Assembly: GCA_965206675.1 (NCBI GenBank)
Contig: CBDBKL010000006.1
Span: 62,001-126,000 of the forward strand
Reading direction: 5' to 3'
DNA length: 64,000 bases
Origin: CBDBKL01 sp965206675
GTDB lineage: Bacteria; Bdellovibrionota; Bdellovibrionia; Bdellovibrionales; JAKFYE01
How positions within the stretch are numbered: position 1 is the stretch's first letter; each line of letters opens with the position of its first letter. Of the stretch, positions 1 to 8,638 are shown piece by piece. Position numbers and translations under genes: made by a program. The notes below the pieces were generated by a model. That model was not told the DNA's origin. It worked only from the letters and a program-made list of their open reading frames with translations, and ran no database searches.

Positions 1-71
1 TCATCGACCGTATAACGTTTCTCATTATCACACTTTTCAAAAATCGCTCTATACCGTTTACTTTTTTTCAT
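1..71 (-). CDS. rplA: 50S ribosomal protein L1, N-terminal part (cut by window edge)
   Basis: Only the first 23 codons are inside the window, read leftward from an ATG at 69-71. They begin MKKSKRYRAIFEKCD, which fits the lysine/arginine-rich start of ribosomal protein L1 (typically KKGKRYR). L1 binds 23S rRNA at the L1 stalk and often represses its own operon. A GGGAGAG ribosome-binding sequence lies just upstream, between this start and the rplK stop. Its place directly downstream of rplK is the standard bacterial L11-L1 order. The call rests on this short piece plus gene order. Confidence 0.85.
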   Translation of the reverse strand, partial: MKKSKRYRAIFEKCDNEKRYTVD

Positions 72-93
72 TTCACTCTCCCAAATGGCTCAT

Positions 94-519
94 TCACCCA
101 ATCTCTAGCCCCATACTCTTTGCCGTTCCCTCAACTTGCCTCATGGCAGCTTCAACTGTTGTGCAATTGAGATCAGGAAGCTTTATTTCGGCGATTTTCT
201 GAATCACATCTTTAGGAACTTTTCCCACCTTATCTTTTTGAGGCATTTTAGAACCACTCTTAAGATTTAATTCCTTTTTCAAAAGAACAGACGTCGGAGG
301 CGTTTTCGTAATAAAAGTAAAAGAACGATCCTGATAGACAGTAATAATAACAGGAATAATCGTATCTCCAGCCTTTTGAGTCTTAGCATTAAATTGTTTA
401 CAAAAATCCATAATATTAACTCCGTGCTGACCCAACGCTGGGCCAACAGGGGGAGCTGGATTTGCTTTTCCCGCTGGTATTTGAAGCTTAATAAATCCTG
501 TTACTTTTTTCTTAGCCAT
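94..519 (-). CDS. rplK: 50S ribosomal protein L11
   Basis: L11 binds the GTPase-associated centre of 23S rRNA and takes part in factor binding on the ribosome. The 141-residue length is the usual one. The N-terminal domain has the proline-rich segment PAGKANPAPPVGPALGQHGV (about residues 15-34), and the C-terminal RNA-binding domain contains the conserved SGSKMPQKDKVG stretch near residue 90. It lies 27 bp downstream of nusG and 22 bp upstream of rplA on the same strand, consistent with one transcription unit secE-nusG-rplK-rplA. Nothing unusual is seen. Confidence 0.98.
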   Translation of the reverse strand: MAKKKVTGFIKLQIPAGKANPAPPVGPALGQHGVNIMDFCKQFNAKTQKAGDTIIPVIITVYQDRSFTFITKTPPTSVLLKKELNLKSGSKMPQKDKVGKVPKDVIQKIAEIKLPDLNCTTVEAAMRQVEGTAKSMGLEIG

Positions 520-546
520 AATTTTCTACTCCTATTTGGTATTCCT

Positions 547-1083
547 TTAACCATTGTCTTTAAGCACTTGAGCAAAATCTAACTCAACAGGTGTTGGACG
601 ACCAAAAATACTCACAGCAACTTTCACTTTTCCTTTATCTAAATTAATCTGTTCAACAGTTCCATTAAAATTACTAAAAGGACCATCAACAACACGTACA
701 GAATCACCCTCACTAAAGTCAATATTGTGTTTTGGTTTTTCAGCTCCAACTTCCATTTGTTTTGTAATACGAGCCACTTCCTCTTCTGGAACAGCTGGCG
801 GGGGCATTGAACTTCCCACAAACCCTGTAACCTTAGCAGAACCTTTTACCAAATGCCATGTCTGCTCATTTAAATTCATGTTTACAAAAATATATCCTGG
901 GAAAAACTTTCTAGAAGACTCTTTTTTCTGCCCTCTAACGACTCGAACAACACTTTCAGAGGGGACAAGAATTTCCCCAAAGTCCTCTCCCATTTTGAAC
1001 TTCTTAATCCTATCCTCTATGGATAGCTTCGCTTTGAGTTCTTGAGCAGAATGTGTATTAACGATATACCACTTTTTTCCCAA
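547..1083 (-). CDS. nusG: transcription termination/antitermination protein NusG
   Basis: NusG binds RNA polymerase and links it to Rho, the ribosome or antitermination complexes. The 178-residue product starts with KKWYIVNTHSAQELKAK, typical of the NGN domain, and ends with a KOW domain (about residues 122-178: EGDSVRVVDGPFSNFNG). The GYIFVNM segment of the NGN core is present. It follows secE by 9 bp and precedes rplK, the near-universal bacterial arrangement. An alternate-frame reading on the opposite strand (725-1045) is a shadow. Confidence 0.98.
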   Translation of the reverse strand: MGKKWYIVNTHSAQELKAKLSIEDRIKKFKMGEDFGEILVPSESVVRVVRGQKKESSRKFFPGYIFVNMNLNEQTWHLVKGSAKVTGFVGSSMPPPAVPEEEVARITKQMEVGAEKPKHNIDFSEGDSVRVVDGPFSNFNGTVEQINLDKGKVKVAVSIFGRPTPVELDFAQVLKDNG

Positions 1084-1092
1084 TTTCTCTCC

Positions 1093-1473
1093 TTAAAACC
1101 CAACAAGATAGCTAATAAAGTGAAGTGATAAATAATCGAAGATACCCAGTAGTATTCCCGACAGCACAAGAACAAAACAAACAGCAATTGTTGATGCCAC
1201 TGTCTGCTGACGTGACGGCCAAACCACTTTCTTAACCTCAACAACGACTTCTTCAGCCCATCCCATAATCCTTTTATTAAATTGAAGAACTAAAAATGTG
1301 ATAAGGCCTATGCCCACAGGAATTCCATGCGATACTATATCCTGAGCATAAAAACGAGCCAGAAAGCCCCATGATGCAGAGAGGGCTTCAAAGAAAATAT
1401 CCACAACAAAACCAGTCAATAAAGCTATTATGACAAAACTGACCGTTATTATTTTTTTATTATCTTCATGCAT
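1093..1473 (-). CDS. secE: preprotein translocase subunit SecE
   Basis: SecE is the small subunit that clamps SecY in the inner-membrane Sec translocon. The 126-residue protein has three predicted hydrophobic segments (about residues 8-30, 50-67 and 96-120), the three-helix form seen in E. coli rather than the single-helix form. The conserved amphipathic segment before the last helix is present, with VEVKKVVWPSRQQT, including the invariant W-P-S/T. It lies between tRNA-Trp and nusG. Confidence 0.95.
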   Translation of the reverse strand: MHEDNKKIITVSFVIIALLTGFVVDIFFEALSASWGFLARFYAQDIVSHGIPVGIGLITFLVLQFNKRIMGWAEEVVVEVKKVVWPSRQQTVASTIAVCFVLVLSGILLGIFDYLSLHFISYLVGF

Positions 1474-1497
1474 AGACCAAAAGCCTCTTTATAAAAC

Positions 1498-1574
1498 TGG
1501 CAGGGTAGGAGGGATTCGAACCCACAACCGACGGATTTGGAATCCGTTGCTCTACCAATTGGAGCTACTACCCT
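1498..1574 (-). tRNA. tRNA-Trp (CCA anticodon)
   Basis: On the minus strand the seven-base acceptor pairs AGGGTAG with CTACCCT, the anticodon loop is TTCCAAA (anticodon CCA), and a genomic CCA end is encoded at 1500-1498. The T stem has one internal mismatch but the TTCGAAT T-loop is normal. It sits between tuf and secE, where several bacterial lineages also keep tRNA-Trp. Confidence 0.95.
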
Positions 1575-1639
1575 AAAAACAATGATGAAGAATACAGAAT
1601 CCCTCTCATTCTATTTTAAGGTCGTTCCCTCTTACTGCG

Positions 1640-2830
1640 TTACTCTATAATGTCAGTAACTACGCCTGCACCGACGGTTCGACCACCTTCACGAATCGCA
1701 AAACGCAATTCTTTTTCCATTGCAATAGGAGCGATAAGATCCACTTCCACTTCAGTACGATCTCCTGGCATAACCATTTCTGTACCTTGCTTCAAGGTCA
1801 CAACCCCTGTTACATCTGTTGTACGAAAGTAAAACTGAGGGCGATAGCCATTAAAAAACGGCGTATGCCTTCCACCTTCTTCTTTCGTTAAAATATAAGC
1901 CTCTGCTTTGAACTTCTTATGAGGTGTTACAGAACCTGGTTTCGCTAAAACTTGACCTCGTTCAACTTCTTCCTTTTTCGTTCCTCTCAATAGACAACCA
2001 ACGTTATCACCAGCTTCCCCTTGATCCAACAACTTCTTAAACATCTCAACACCTGTAACAGTTGTCTTTTGAGTCGCTTTAATTCCTACAATTTCAACTT
2101 CTTCATTCACCTTAACCACACCACGTTCAACACGACCTGTGACCACAGTTCCTCGACCAGAAATAGAGAACACATCCTCAACTGGCATAAGGAAAGGCTT
2201 ATCCGTATCACGAACAGGTTGTGGTACAGATTCATCAACAGCAGCCATAAGTTTATTAATAGCTTCTGCTCCTATTTCCCCTGCGTCTCCTTCAAGAGCC
2301 TTTAAAGCTGAACCACGGATAATGGGGGTTGTATCTCCAGGAAATTCATACTTGTTGAGTAATTCTCGAATTTCTAATTCCACAAGATCCAATAACTCAT
2401 TGTCATCCACTTGATCCACTTTGTTCATGAAAACACAGATAGCTGGCACACCCACTTGACGAGCCAATAAAATATGCTCGCGCGTCTGTGGCATAGGTCC
2501 GTCGGCTGCTGAAACCACCAATATGGCTCCGTCCATTTGTGCCGCTCCAGTGATCATATTTTTCACATAGTCAGCGTGCCCTGGGCAATCCACGTGAGCA
2601 TAGTGACGTTTTTCTGTTTCATACTCAACGTGAGCCGTTGCGATTGTAATACCACGCTCTTTTTCCTCTGGAGCTTTATCAATTTGATCGTACGCAAGAC
2701 CCTCTGCGCCTCCAGCCTTTGCAAGCACAGTTGTTATCGCTGCAGTCAAAGTCGTTTTACCATGATCCACGTGACCAATTGTTCCGATGTTGACGTGGGG
2801 TTTTGTTCTTTCAAACTTCTCTTTTGCCAT
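1640..2830 (-). CDS. tuf: translation elongation factor Tu
   Basis: EF-Tu delivers aminoacyl-tRNA to the ribosome as a GTP complex. The 396-residue length is standard. GTPase motifs are visible: G1 GHVDHGKT (residues 19-26), the switch I region with RGITI, G3 DCPGH (near 81), G4 NKVD (near 136). Domains 2 and 3 follow and the C-terminus ends VVTDIIE. It is downstream of tRNA-Gly and tRNA-Thr and upstream of tRNA-Trp and secE, the classic tRNA-tufB layout. No second tuf copy is in the window. Confidence 0.99.
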   Translation of the reverse strand: MAKEKFERTKPHVNIGTIGHVDHGKTTLTAAITTVLAKAGGAEGLAYDQIDKAPEEKERGITIATAHVEYETEKRHYAHVDCPGHADYVKNMITGAAQMDGAILVVSAADGPMPQTREHILLARQVGVPAICVFMNKVDQVDDNELLDLVELEIRELLNKYEFPGDTTPIIRGSALKALEGDAGEIGAEAINKLMAAVDESVPQPVRDTDKPFLMPVEDVFSISGRGTVVTGRVERGVVKVNEEVEIVGIKATQKTTVTGVEMFKKLLDQGEAGDNVGCLLRGTKKEEVERGQVLAKPGSVTPHKKFKAEAYILTKEEGGRHTPFFNGYRPQFYFRTTDVTGVVTLKQGTEMVMPGDRTEVEVDLIAPIAMEKELRFAIREGGRTVGAGVVTDIIE

Positions 2831-2951
2831 TGGCTTCTCTCCTGTTCATCTTTTTCAATTTTTTTTATACTTATGTTTATACCCTAAGTAACATGGCCTT
2901 CAACCATCTTATGCTTTACATACTCATACCCTATTGTGAGCAAAAATCAAC

Positions 2952-3026
2952 TGGAGCCCACAACGGGAGTTGAACCCATGGCCTCACCCTTACCAAGGGT
3001 GCGCTCTACCACTGAGCTATGCGGGC
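2952..3026 (-). tRNA. tRNA-Thr (GGT anticodon)
   Basis: Minus-strand cloverleaf with acceptor GCCCGCA/TGTGGGC (one G-T pair), anticodon stem CACCC/GGGTG and loop TTGGTAA (anticodon GGT), and an encoded CCA at 2954-2952. It lies 9 bp from tRNA-Gly and upstream of tuf, so it is very likely cotranscribed with both. Confidence 0.96.
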
Positions 3027-3034
3027 CCAAAAAT

Positions 3035-3111
3035 TGGAGCGGGAGACGAGACTCGAACCCGCGACCCTCAGCTTGGAAGGCTGATGCTCTAGCCAACTGA
3101 GCTACTCCCGC
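3035..3111 (-). tRNA. tRNA-Gly (TCC anticodon)
   Basis: Minus-strand cloverleaf with acceptor GCGGGAG/CTCCCGC, anticodon loop TTCCAAG (anticodon TCC), T-loop TTCGAGT and an encoded CCA. It is the first gene of the tRNA-tuf-secE-nusG-rplK unit. The operon promoter should therefore lie between 3112 and about 3300; I could not pick a convincing -35/-10 pair there. Confidence 0.96.
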
Positions 3112-3401
3112 CCTAAAACAAGTGTAAGGATGTAAATGAATTTCTCACTATTTGCTAGTGATAAAAGACGGTTGTCACTCTTTCTTCTTGTTTTTATGCA
3201 TTGCATGATAAAACTTGTGAGTTTACGAACTTATTTTTCTAATTTCCCCTATCGCCCATTTTTTTCTTCTTACTTTCCAGTGCCTATGATGTCCGGTGTA
3301 AAAAATAAAATTTATAACGAGTTCCGCTGACCATAGATTTTTTGAATTTACAAAGAAATTCTTTAATGCTCTGACGCTCACCAGATGCTACAAGATCCTT
3401 T

Positions 3402-3740
3402 ATGAGAAACCTTATTATTATCTCCATATTGTTTTTTAGCCCCCTCTCTTCCGTCTCCAACTCCGATAAGTTGGCTTATTTACAAGAAACTCTGGAAGGC
3501 CTACGCAAAGAACATACTGAAACTGTATCTGCATATCAAAGAGAGCCTAAAATGACTTTTTACGAACCAGCAAAATTTAAGTTTACCGGTGGAAGCTGGA
3601 GGGCAGAATACTCAGAGGGAGAGATCCAAGGCATGGACCGAGACAGGCTAATCGCTAAAGCCACAGTTCTTGCCAATAGAATTTTGAACGTCGAAACGCA
3701 GATAAGACATCTTTCAGCCTCTCCCAATTGTCATTATTAA
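3402..3740 (+). CDS. small secreted protein, unknown function
   Basis: The 112-residue product begins MRNLIIISILFFSPLSSVS, a short basic start followed by a hydrophobic core, consistent with a Sec signal peptide cleaved near residue 19-20. The mature part is polar and rich in Glu, Arg and Lys, with two helical stretches (about 25-45 and 80-105) that could form coiled coils, and it ends with one cysteine. I do not recognise the family. It stands alone between the divergent tRNA-tuf unit and the convergent subtilase remnant, and its ribosome-binding site is weak. Confidence 0.6.
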   Translation: MRNLIIISILFFSPLSSVSNSDKLAYLQETLEGLRKEHTETVSAYQREPKMTFYEPAKFKFTGGSWRAEYSEGEIQGMDRDRLIAKATVLANRILNVETQIRHLSASPNCHY

Positions 3741-3804
3741 ATTTTAATCATAACAAACAACAATTGAAAAATAGCGTTGAAGCCTATTATACGTTCTTCT
3801 CGCT

Positions 3805-5309
3805 TCAAATGCCAAAAATTTCAGTGCAAACCCTTGAACCAGATACTTCTTTTTGAGGAGTGCCAACTAATTCGAGGGGAAAGGAGTATTCAAGAACACC
3901 TTTTTTGACACTTAATTTTTGAATAGCTGCCATTTGTCCATTGTTAAAAAACTCCACCTGCAACTGCTCCGCTCCCCTCTGTTTCCATCTCATATTCAAT
4001 CTGATGTTCCCTAAGCTCCTCGACAAATTCGCTAACTGCTACGGCAAATTCTTCCCTTGTCAAATTATCTTCAAAGCCATCAACATCGACTCTAAGTCTT
4101 AGTAAATTATTTTCAAACCAATCCTCTCTAACTGCCGTAAGCATTTTACCCCCCCGAACACTGTCCCTTAACTTCATTATTGGCGTAGAGAAGTCCGAGT
4201 AAAGCTTTTCAATAGCCTCCTCAGCAGACATTTCTGGACTCTCTTCAAATATTTTTACGAAAGCCTTTGAAATATTTGCGACAGCTTGAGATGTCCCCGA
4301 TAGATATATATGTTCTCCATTAATCAAGGCACTTCCCACATTAACACCAAGAGCTGCGATATCGATATATTTATTGGATCTATTGGAAAGAGGAGCCAAT
4401 ACTCCCGCTCGATTAACCGAAGCAACCTTGACTAAATTGGGTTGTGTTATTCTAGCACTGTGAATTTCCAAATCATTAAGATCAAGGCCATCATTTCCTG
4501 CACTGATAACAAAAACTGTATTGGGATGTGATTGTAAAAACGGCTCTAACTCTGAAATAAAATTACTAAAAGCTTGCTCCGCCACTTTCTTTAACTGATT
4601 TCCTAAAATATGACGAACAAAAAAATTTGCTTCTAATTTATAAGCTTCAAAGCCAGACTCTTTAGACCCACCAATAGAGAGATTAACAACTCTCACGTTA
4701 GCTTCTTCAAGAACTCTAGATATATCTCTAAAATACCTTCGTAATCCCCGTCTATTTGCAGAGGCATCAAATTTTTAATACCCTTGATATAGTTTGTTTA
4801 CTCCTCTTCTCAAGAAATGGTATATTCACAAGTCTAATATCAGACGCCCCTGAAACAACAATTCCAGCAATATGAGTCCCATGAATATAACGGCCAATTA
4901 ACCTCATCTGTTTCTTATAACGACGGAAAAGCTTGTAACGGACCAAACCAAATAAAGCTTGTCTCTCGATCTGTTTACGCTCACTTTCCTCCAAGGAATT
5001 CATAAAATCAGTATCTCTGAATTTTACAAGGGCCTCCAAAAAGTCTAATTTTTTACGATACTTTCCCTGATCTAAACTTTCTTCGAAGACCTCTCTGGCC
5101 TCCTCGTTAATCTGGTACCATGTTTTTTCATCCCCCTTATCGTCAATGACAGAAATGCTCTTCATCAAGTCAGAGTCCAATACAGATATAATGTCAGGAT
5201 GACTGTAATCAATGGGGCTATCAATAACTGCAACCCCCACCTTCTTGTCGACGGCAGAGAATACCTCAATAGAGGTCAGAAAAAATAAAGAAATTAAGAG
5301 CCCCTTCAC
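3805..5309 (-). pseudogene. secreted subtilisin-like serine protease (S8), frameshifted twice
   Basis: Three reading frames in series on the minus strand make one subtilase. 4767-5309 gives a signal peptide (MKGLLISLFFLTSIEVFSA), the catalytic Asp block AVIDSPIDYSHPD and the His block HGTHIAGI. 3944-4696 (extendable upstream to about 4782 without a start) gives the Ser block SGTSQAVA and the oxyanion-hole region VISAGNDG. 3805-4026 gives the C-terminal tail. Frame one passes to frame two at a five-A run near 4775, and frame two to frame three at a four-G run near 3973; removing one base from each run restores one protein. All three triad residues are present, so decay is recent or the shifts are sequencing errors or slippery sites. 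The family cleaves proteins outside the cytoplasm. Confidence 0.8.
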
Positions 5310-5574
5310 TGAGTAAACTCAATAATACAATGCAAGTGGAGTGACAATGTAAAAAGAGGTTCATGACACGTTAAAAAGTTGTGACGCAATATAGAAAACA
5401 ATAATCATAGGACCTTGATTTCTATAAAACCCAAACTCACATTTTTTTTAAGATCAAAAATACCTACGTATTGGCCTAAAATATCTTAATAAAGCCATAC
5501 ACGAAATACAAAAAGTGTTACAAACCCCAACCAAGGAGGGTCCGTAACAACTTTTTGGAAAAAACCTATTTTCA
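5310..5574. other. intergenic stretch between subtilase remnant and lipoprotein gene
   Basis: No coding frame is supported. A GTTAC...GTAAC inverted pair around 5516-5550 could form a weak hairpin 3' of the lipoprotein gene. The rest is A/T-rich sequence that probably holds the subtilase promoter. Nothing firmer is seen. Confidence 0.3.
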
Positions 5575-6288
5575 CTAATCCATAGGACTTAAAGTTATTA
5601 TTGCTACAGAAGGACGCCTTGAATGGTATAAAGTAAACTTTAAGTCGTCAGGACCCGGTCTCACGCCCGAATTCTTTATCTTTAAACTGTCTCCTAAACT
5701 AAAATGGTATTCTTTACCTACAGTCTCTCTCTCAATGACCGAACTAAAAACATAAAATATGATCTCACCTGTAGACATTTTCTTTATAGCACTAAAAGAG
5801 TCTTCGAAAGAATATACACTCACATGAGGTATAATCGTAGGCGTGGAAGACATAAGCATAGGATCGCTAACTTCTGTTATAAAATAAAAGTCATTATGAC
5901 AAAAGGCTAAGAACCTTTCTGCTTCAAGAACTATAGGACGTTCTAGGCCATCAACTATGTATTCCTTATTATCTGGTGCAAATACCTTCAGAACATTTCC
6001 CTGCCGACTTTCAAATCTCAATTCCATCCCAACTAAATTATGATCTAAATTAGAATGCCCCAGCGATTGTACCCTGCTAATCTGGTAGGTTCCTGATATA
6101 TCAGGACACTGTTCCGACGAAGCTATTTCTCTTTTAGATTCATAGCTTTTCGAAGCCTCACCTGAAGTAGACTTAAAGAATGGAAAAAGACTGCTAGTTT
6201 TGTTAGCATGTTTTTGACTCAATTGTTTTGATTGTGTCGAACAAGCTCCTAAAAGCATCGCTAAAATAAAAGTTAAAAAAATACGCAT
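5575..6288 (-). CDS. predicted lipoprotein, unknown function
   Basis: The 237-residue product starts MRIFLTFILAMLLGACSTQSK: a hydrophobic signal followed by the lipobox LLGAC, so Cys16 should be lipidated and the protein anchored to a membrane facing the periplasm or surface. The mature part begins with a Ser/Lys-rich linker (about 17-55), followed by a beta-rich region (about 58-237) starting CPDISGTYQISRVQS. I do not recognise the domain. Its 5' flank carries an uninterrupted run of 15 G residues on the coding strand, 34-48 bases before the ATG, a position where length changes could alter expression. Confidence 0.75.
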   Translation of the reverse strand: MRIFLTFILAMLLGACSTQSKQLSQKHANKTSSLFPFFKSTSGEASKSYESKREIASSEQCPDISGTYQISRVQSLGHSNLDHNLVGMELRFESRQGNVLKVFAPDNKEYIVDGLERPIVLEAERFLAFCHNDFYFITEVSDPMLMSSTPTIIPHVSVYSFEDSFSAIKKMSTGEIIFYVFSSVIERETVGKEYHFSLGDSLKIKNSGVRPGPDDLKFTLYHSRRPSVAIITLSPMD

Positions 6289-6321
6289 ACTTCCCCCCTT
6301 TTTATATTTTCCCTAAGTGTA

Positions 6322-6336
6322 CCCCCCCCCCCCCCC
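6322..6336. repeat. homopolymer tract, 15 C (15 G on the minus strand)
   Basis: A run of 15 C residues lies 34-48 bp upstream of the lipoprotein start at 6288. Tracts this long mutate readily by slipped-strand mispairing, and in promoter regions they change spacing between elements. In an AT-rich genome a run of this length is conspicuous. Assembly error in the exact count is possible. Confidence 0.9.
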
Positions 6337-6523
6337 TGAAAAATCAACCTAAATGATTTATCCAAATATTACAGATATTTGACAAATAAATGTTCCAGTT
6401 AGTTTGTTTGAACCATAGTTTCTAATCCTTATGATCTGAGAAAATAAACAGTATATCTAGACTAGAAGAAGGAGACAGAAGTCACTATCCTATTAGAAGG
6501 ACTCTACATATAGGAAGACACTC

Positions 6524-6928
6524 TTGGGATTGATAAAGTTATTGTTTCTAACATTTTTTGCATTCAGTGATTCTTCAATCGATAACACACTTATTGATGC
6601 TGTCACTCATGGCGAGTCGGCCATTGTCATTGATGCTCTTATGAATGGAGCTGATGTGGAAGTGCAAACCCAAGAGGGATTGAATGTGTTTCATTTAATT
6701 GCAATGAATGGTTCCGTAAAGACAGCGAGAGTTTTAATAGACGAGGCCTATTTTAAAGATGTTTTACTTGAGTTACTTAACATGGGCTTAAAAAGTAATG
6801 GAAGAACACCTTTAGATTTAGCTGTTATATCAGGGCATCCTGATGTGGCCTATTTATTTGCATTGGCGGGGGCCAACACACAAATCTCTCCTATGAATTC
6901 AAAAAGCAAGTGTTTTGATCTTGATTAA
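6524..6928 (+). CDS. small secreted ankyrin-repeat protein
   Basis: The 134-residue product carries about two ankyrin repeats: DALMNGADVEVQTQEGLNVF (about 40-59), then NGRTPLDLAVISGHPDVAYLFALAGA (about 90-117), split across two helices. Ankyrin repeats bind proteins. The start is a TTG chosen because AGGAAG sits 6-11 bases before it; the first residues MGLIKLLFLTFFAFSDSS look like a signal peptide. It ends with a polar tail containing a Cys, as do several other ankyrin proteins here. It converges with the WG-repeat gene. Binding partner unknown. Confidence 0.7.
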   Translation: MGLIKLLFLTFFAFSDSSIDNTLIDAVTHGESAIVIDALMNGADVEVQTQEGLNVFHLIAMNGSVKTARVLIDEAYFKDVLLELLNMGLKSNGRTPLDLAVISGHPDVAYLFALAGANTQISPMNSKSKCFDLD

Positions 6929-6970
6929 AACACTATATAAGCTGACTTCTAATCACGGGGTAAGAACCTT

Positions 6971-8005
6971 CTACCTTTCATGACCTTCAAACCAAGAGGA
7001 TAAAAAAGAAGTCTTGCGTTTGACTCTTATCAAACTCCATTTTTCATGACCTTCAAATATAACAAAAGCCATTCCCTCAGAAAATGGCATAATGTGATCA
7101 AACTGAAACGGAATGACTTCTTCCCCTTCTGTATTAATAAATCCCCACCTGCCATCTTTTTCAACACCAGCTAACCCCTCAGAAAATGGCATGATACTAT
7201 CATATTGAAGTGGAATGACTTCTTCCCCTTCTGTATTAATAAATCCCCATCTACCCCAGCTCACACCGGCTAATCCTTCAGAAAAAGAACGGACACTATT
7301 ATATTTTCGAGAAGTAAATTCACCTTTAACATATCTCCATTTAATTCCAGCTCTATCACGTCCCGATCCATGCCTTATTTCATTACGAACAAATAATCCT
7401 TCAGAGGAATTCCTTTCATGTTGTGGTCGACTAACTTCTTCACCTTTAGTATTGATGTACCTATGCTCCACCCTGTAATTTCGATTAAATAATAAAACTT
7501 GAGCTATTCCTTCAGAGAAACCCCAAGCACGATCATACTGTGGTTCAATAACCCAATCTCCGTTTCTATTAATGTACCCCCAATCCCCCTTTTCTGTTTC
7601 AACAACAGCTAATCCCCCAGAGAAACTTCCTGCACTAAGATAACCTGGTTCAATAACTTCACCTTCAAGATCAACAAAGCCATACATCCCATCTTTCTTA
7701 ACAAGTCCTAATCCTTCAGAGAAAGGATAGGTATCATCATATACTAACGGAATGACTACTCTACCTGTTCTATTAATATACCCTGCTTGACCATCTTTAT
7801 ATCTTTGAACAGCAGCTAATCCATCACTGAAATCCCGAACATAATAAAATGCATTTGAACGAACCACATCATAAGTGCATTCATATGCAACACCACACTC
7901 ACTCCAATTAAGTACACTTTGTGAATTCTGCTGAGCTATAGACTTTTCCTCGATCATCAAAAACAATAAAAATAATAGTAAATATATAAAAGATTTCATT
8001 TTCAT
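6971..8005 (-). CDS. secreted WG-repeat protein
   Basis: The 344-residue product begins with a signal peptide (MKMKSFIYLLLFLLFLMIEEKSIA). About seven WG (KWG-Leptospira type) repeats follow: units of roughly 45 residues with the pattern G-[YF]-I-N-x-x-G-x-x-V-I-P-x-x-Y-D-x-x-x-x-F-S-E-G-x-x-x-V. The last two complete repeats are nearly identical in DNA (around 7108-7165 and 7207-7260), pointing to recent repeat gain. The family forms beta-propeller-like or solenoid folds and is thought to mediate protein contacts; no enzymatic residues are evident. It stands alone, convergent with the small ankyrin gene. Confidence 0.85.
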   Translation of the reverse strand: MKMKSFIYLLLFLLFLMIEEKSIAQQNSQSVLNWSECGVAYECTYDVVRSNAFYYVRDFSDGLAAVQRYKDGQAGYINRTGRVVIPLVYDDTYPFSEGLGLVKKDGMYGFVDLEGEVIEPGYLSAGSFSGGLAVVETEKGDWGYINRNGDWVIEPQYDRAWGFSEGIAQVLLFNRNYRVEHRYINTKGEEVSRPQHERNSSEGLFVRNEIRHGSGRDRAGIKWRYVKGEFTSRKYNSVRSFSEGLAGVSWGRWGFINTEGEEVIPLQYDSIMPFSEGLAGVEKDGRWGFINTEGEEVIPFQFDHIMPFSEGMAFVIFEGHEKWSLIRVKRKTSFLSSWFEGHER

Positions 8006-8288
8006 GACCCCTTGTTTGATTTAAGTCACCTTCACTCAGAGCGCATAATAGATAAGCAATTAACAGTAAATAAGAAAATGAAAATAATTTTCATTTTTAA
8101 CGCCGTGCTTTAAAATTAAGCATATTTAGTTGATATTGTGTTAAAGGTGTTGCTTTGAGTAGATGATTTTGAAATAGTCTGTACTTTTCCGCCTAATATT
8201 TCCATCATCCTTCTTGCGAATTTATATTTTAAAACATTGCAGAGGAAGTTCCCCACTCCACATAAAAAAATCATTTAATAACCCAGGC

Positions 8289-8410
8289 GGGCTGTCGAAA
8301 AGGTGTCAGATGCGAGGCGTGCAAGCTCAAACCGAACGGAGGCGTAGTTTTCCTACGTCGGAGTGAGCGTGATTGCAACGAAGTCAATGATACTTTCTTG
8401 ATTCGTATTA
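8289..8410. repeat. dispersed structured repeat, copy A (degenerate 3' end)
   Basis: First half of a tandem pair. It shares with copies B, C, D and E the core reading GAACGGAGGCGTAG, then CTACGTCGGAG, flanked by inverted arms. Copy A begins GGGCTGTCGAAAAGG but its right end has lost the GTTTGAG arm and ends in the linker TTGATTCGTATTAGGA instead of the inverted terminus. The same linker joins copies D and E. Confidence 0.9.
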
Positions 8411-8413
8411 GGA

Positions 8414-8538
8414 GGACTGTCGAAAAGGTGTCAGATACGAGGCGTGCAAGCTCAAACCGAACGGAGGCGTAGTTTTCCTACGTCGGAGTGAGCGTTTGAG
8501 TGATTGCAACGAAGTAGATGATACCTTTTCGACAGTCC
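8414..8538. repeat. dispersed structured repeat, copy B (complete, 125 bp)
   Basis: The ends are inverted: GGACTGTCGAAAAGGTGTCA on the left and its near-perfect complement TGATACCTTTTCGACAGTCC on the right. An inner stem pairs CTCAAAC with GTTTGAG around a CGTAG/CTACG hairpin. Copy E has CCCAAACC with GGTTTGGG at the same place, a compensatory change. The element has no reading frame and lies in a 630-bp gap between the WG-repeat gene and the next minus-strand gene. A MITE or REP-like element is the likeliest class. Confidence 0.9.
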
Positions 8539-8638
8539 TAAACGAAGCGACTAATTTCTAGTTCGTACCACCAAATCCACAAGCTCAACCAATTGCGATT
8601 CAACTTTCGAAAGTTTCTTAACAGTTAAAACATCTTTT

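Noticed and set aside
3136..3330. 64-residue plus-strand frame beside the tRNA-tuf unit
   Set aside because: Lies over the expected promoter of the tRNA-Gly/tuf operon, lacks a ribosome-binding site and shows no domain.
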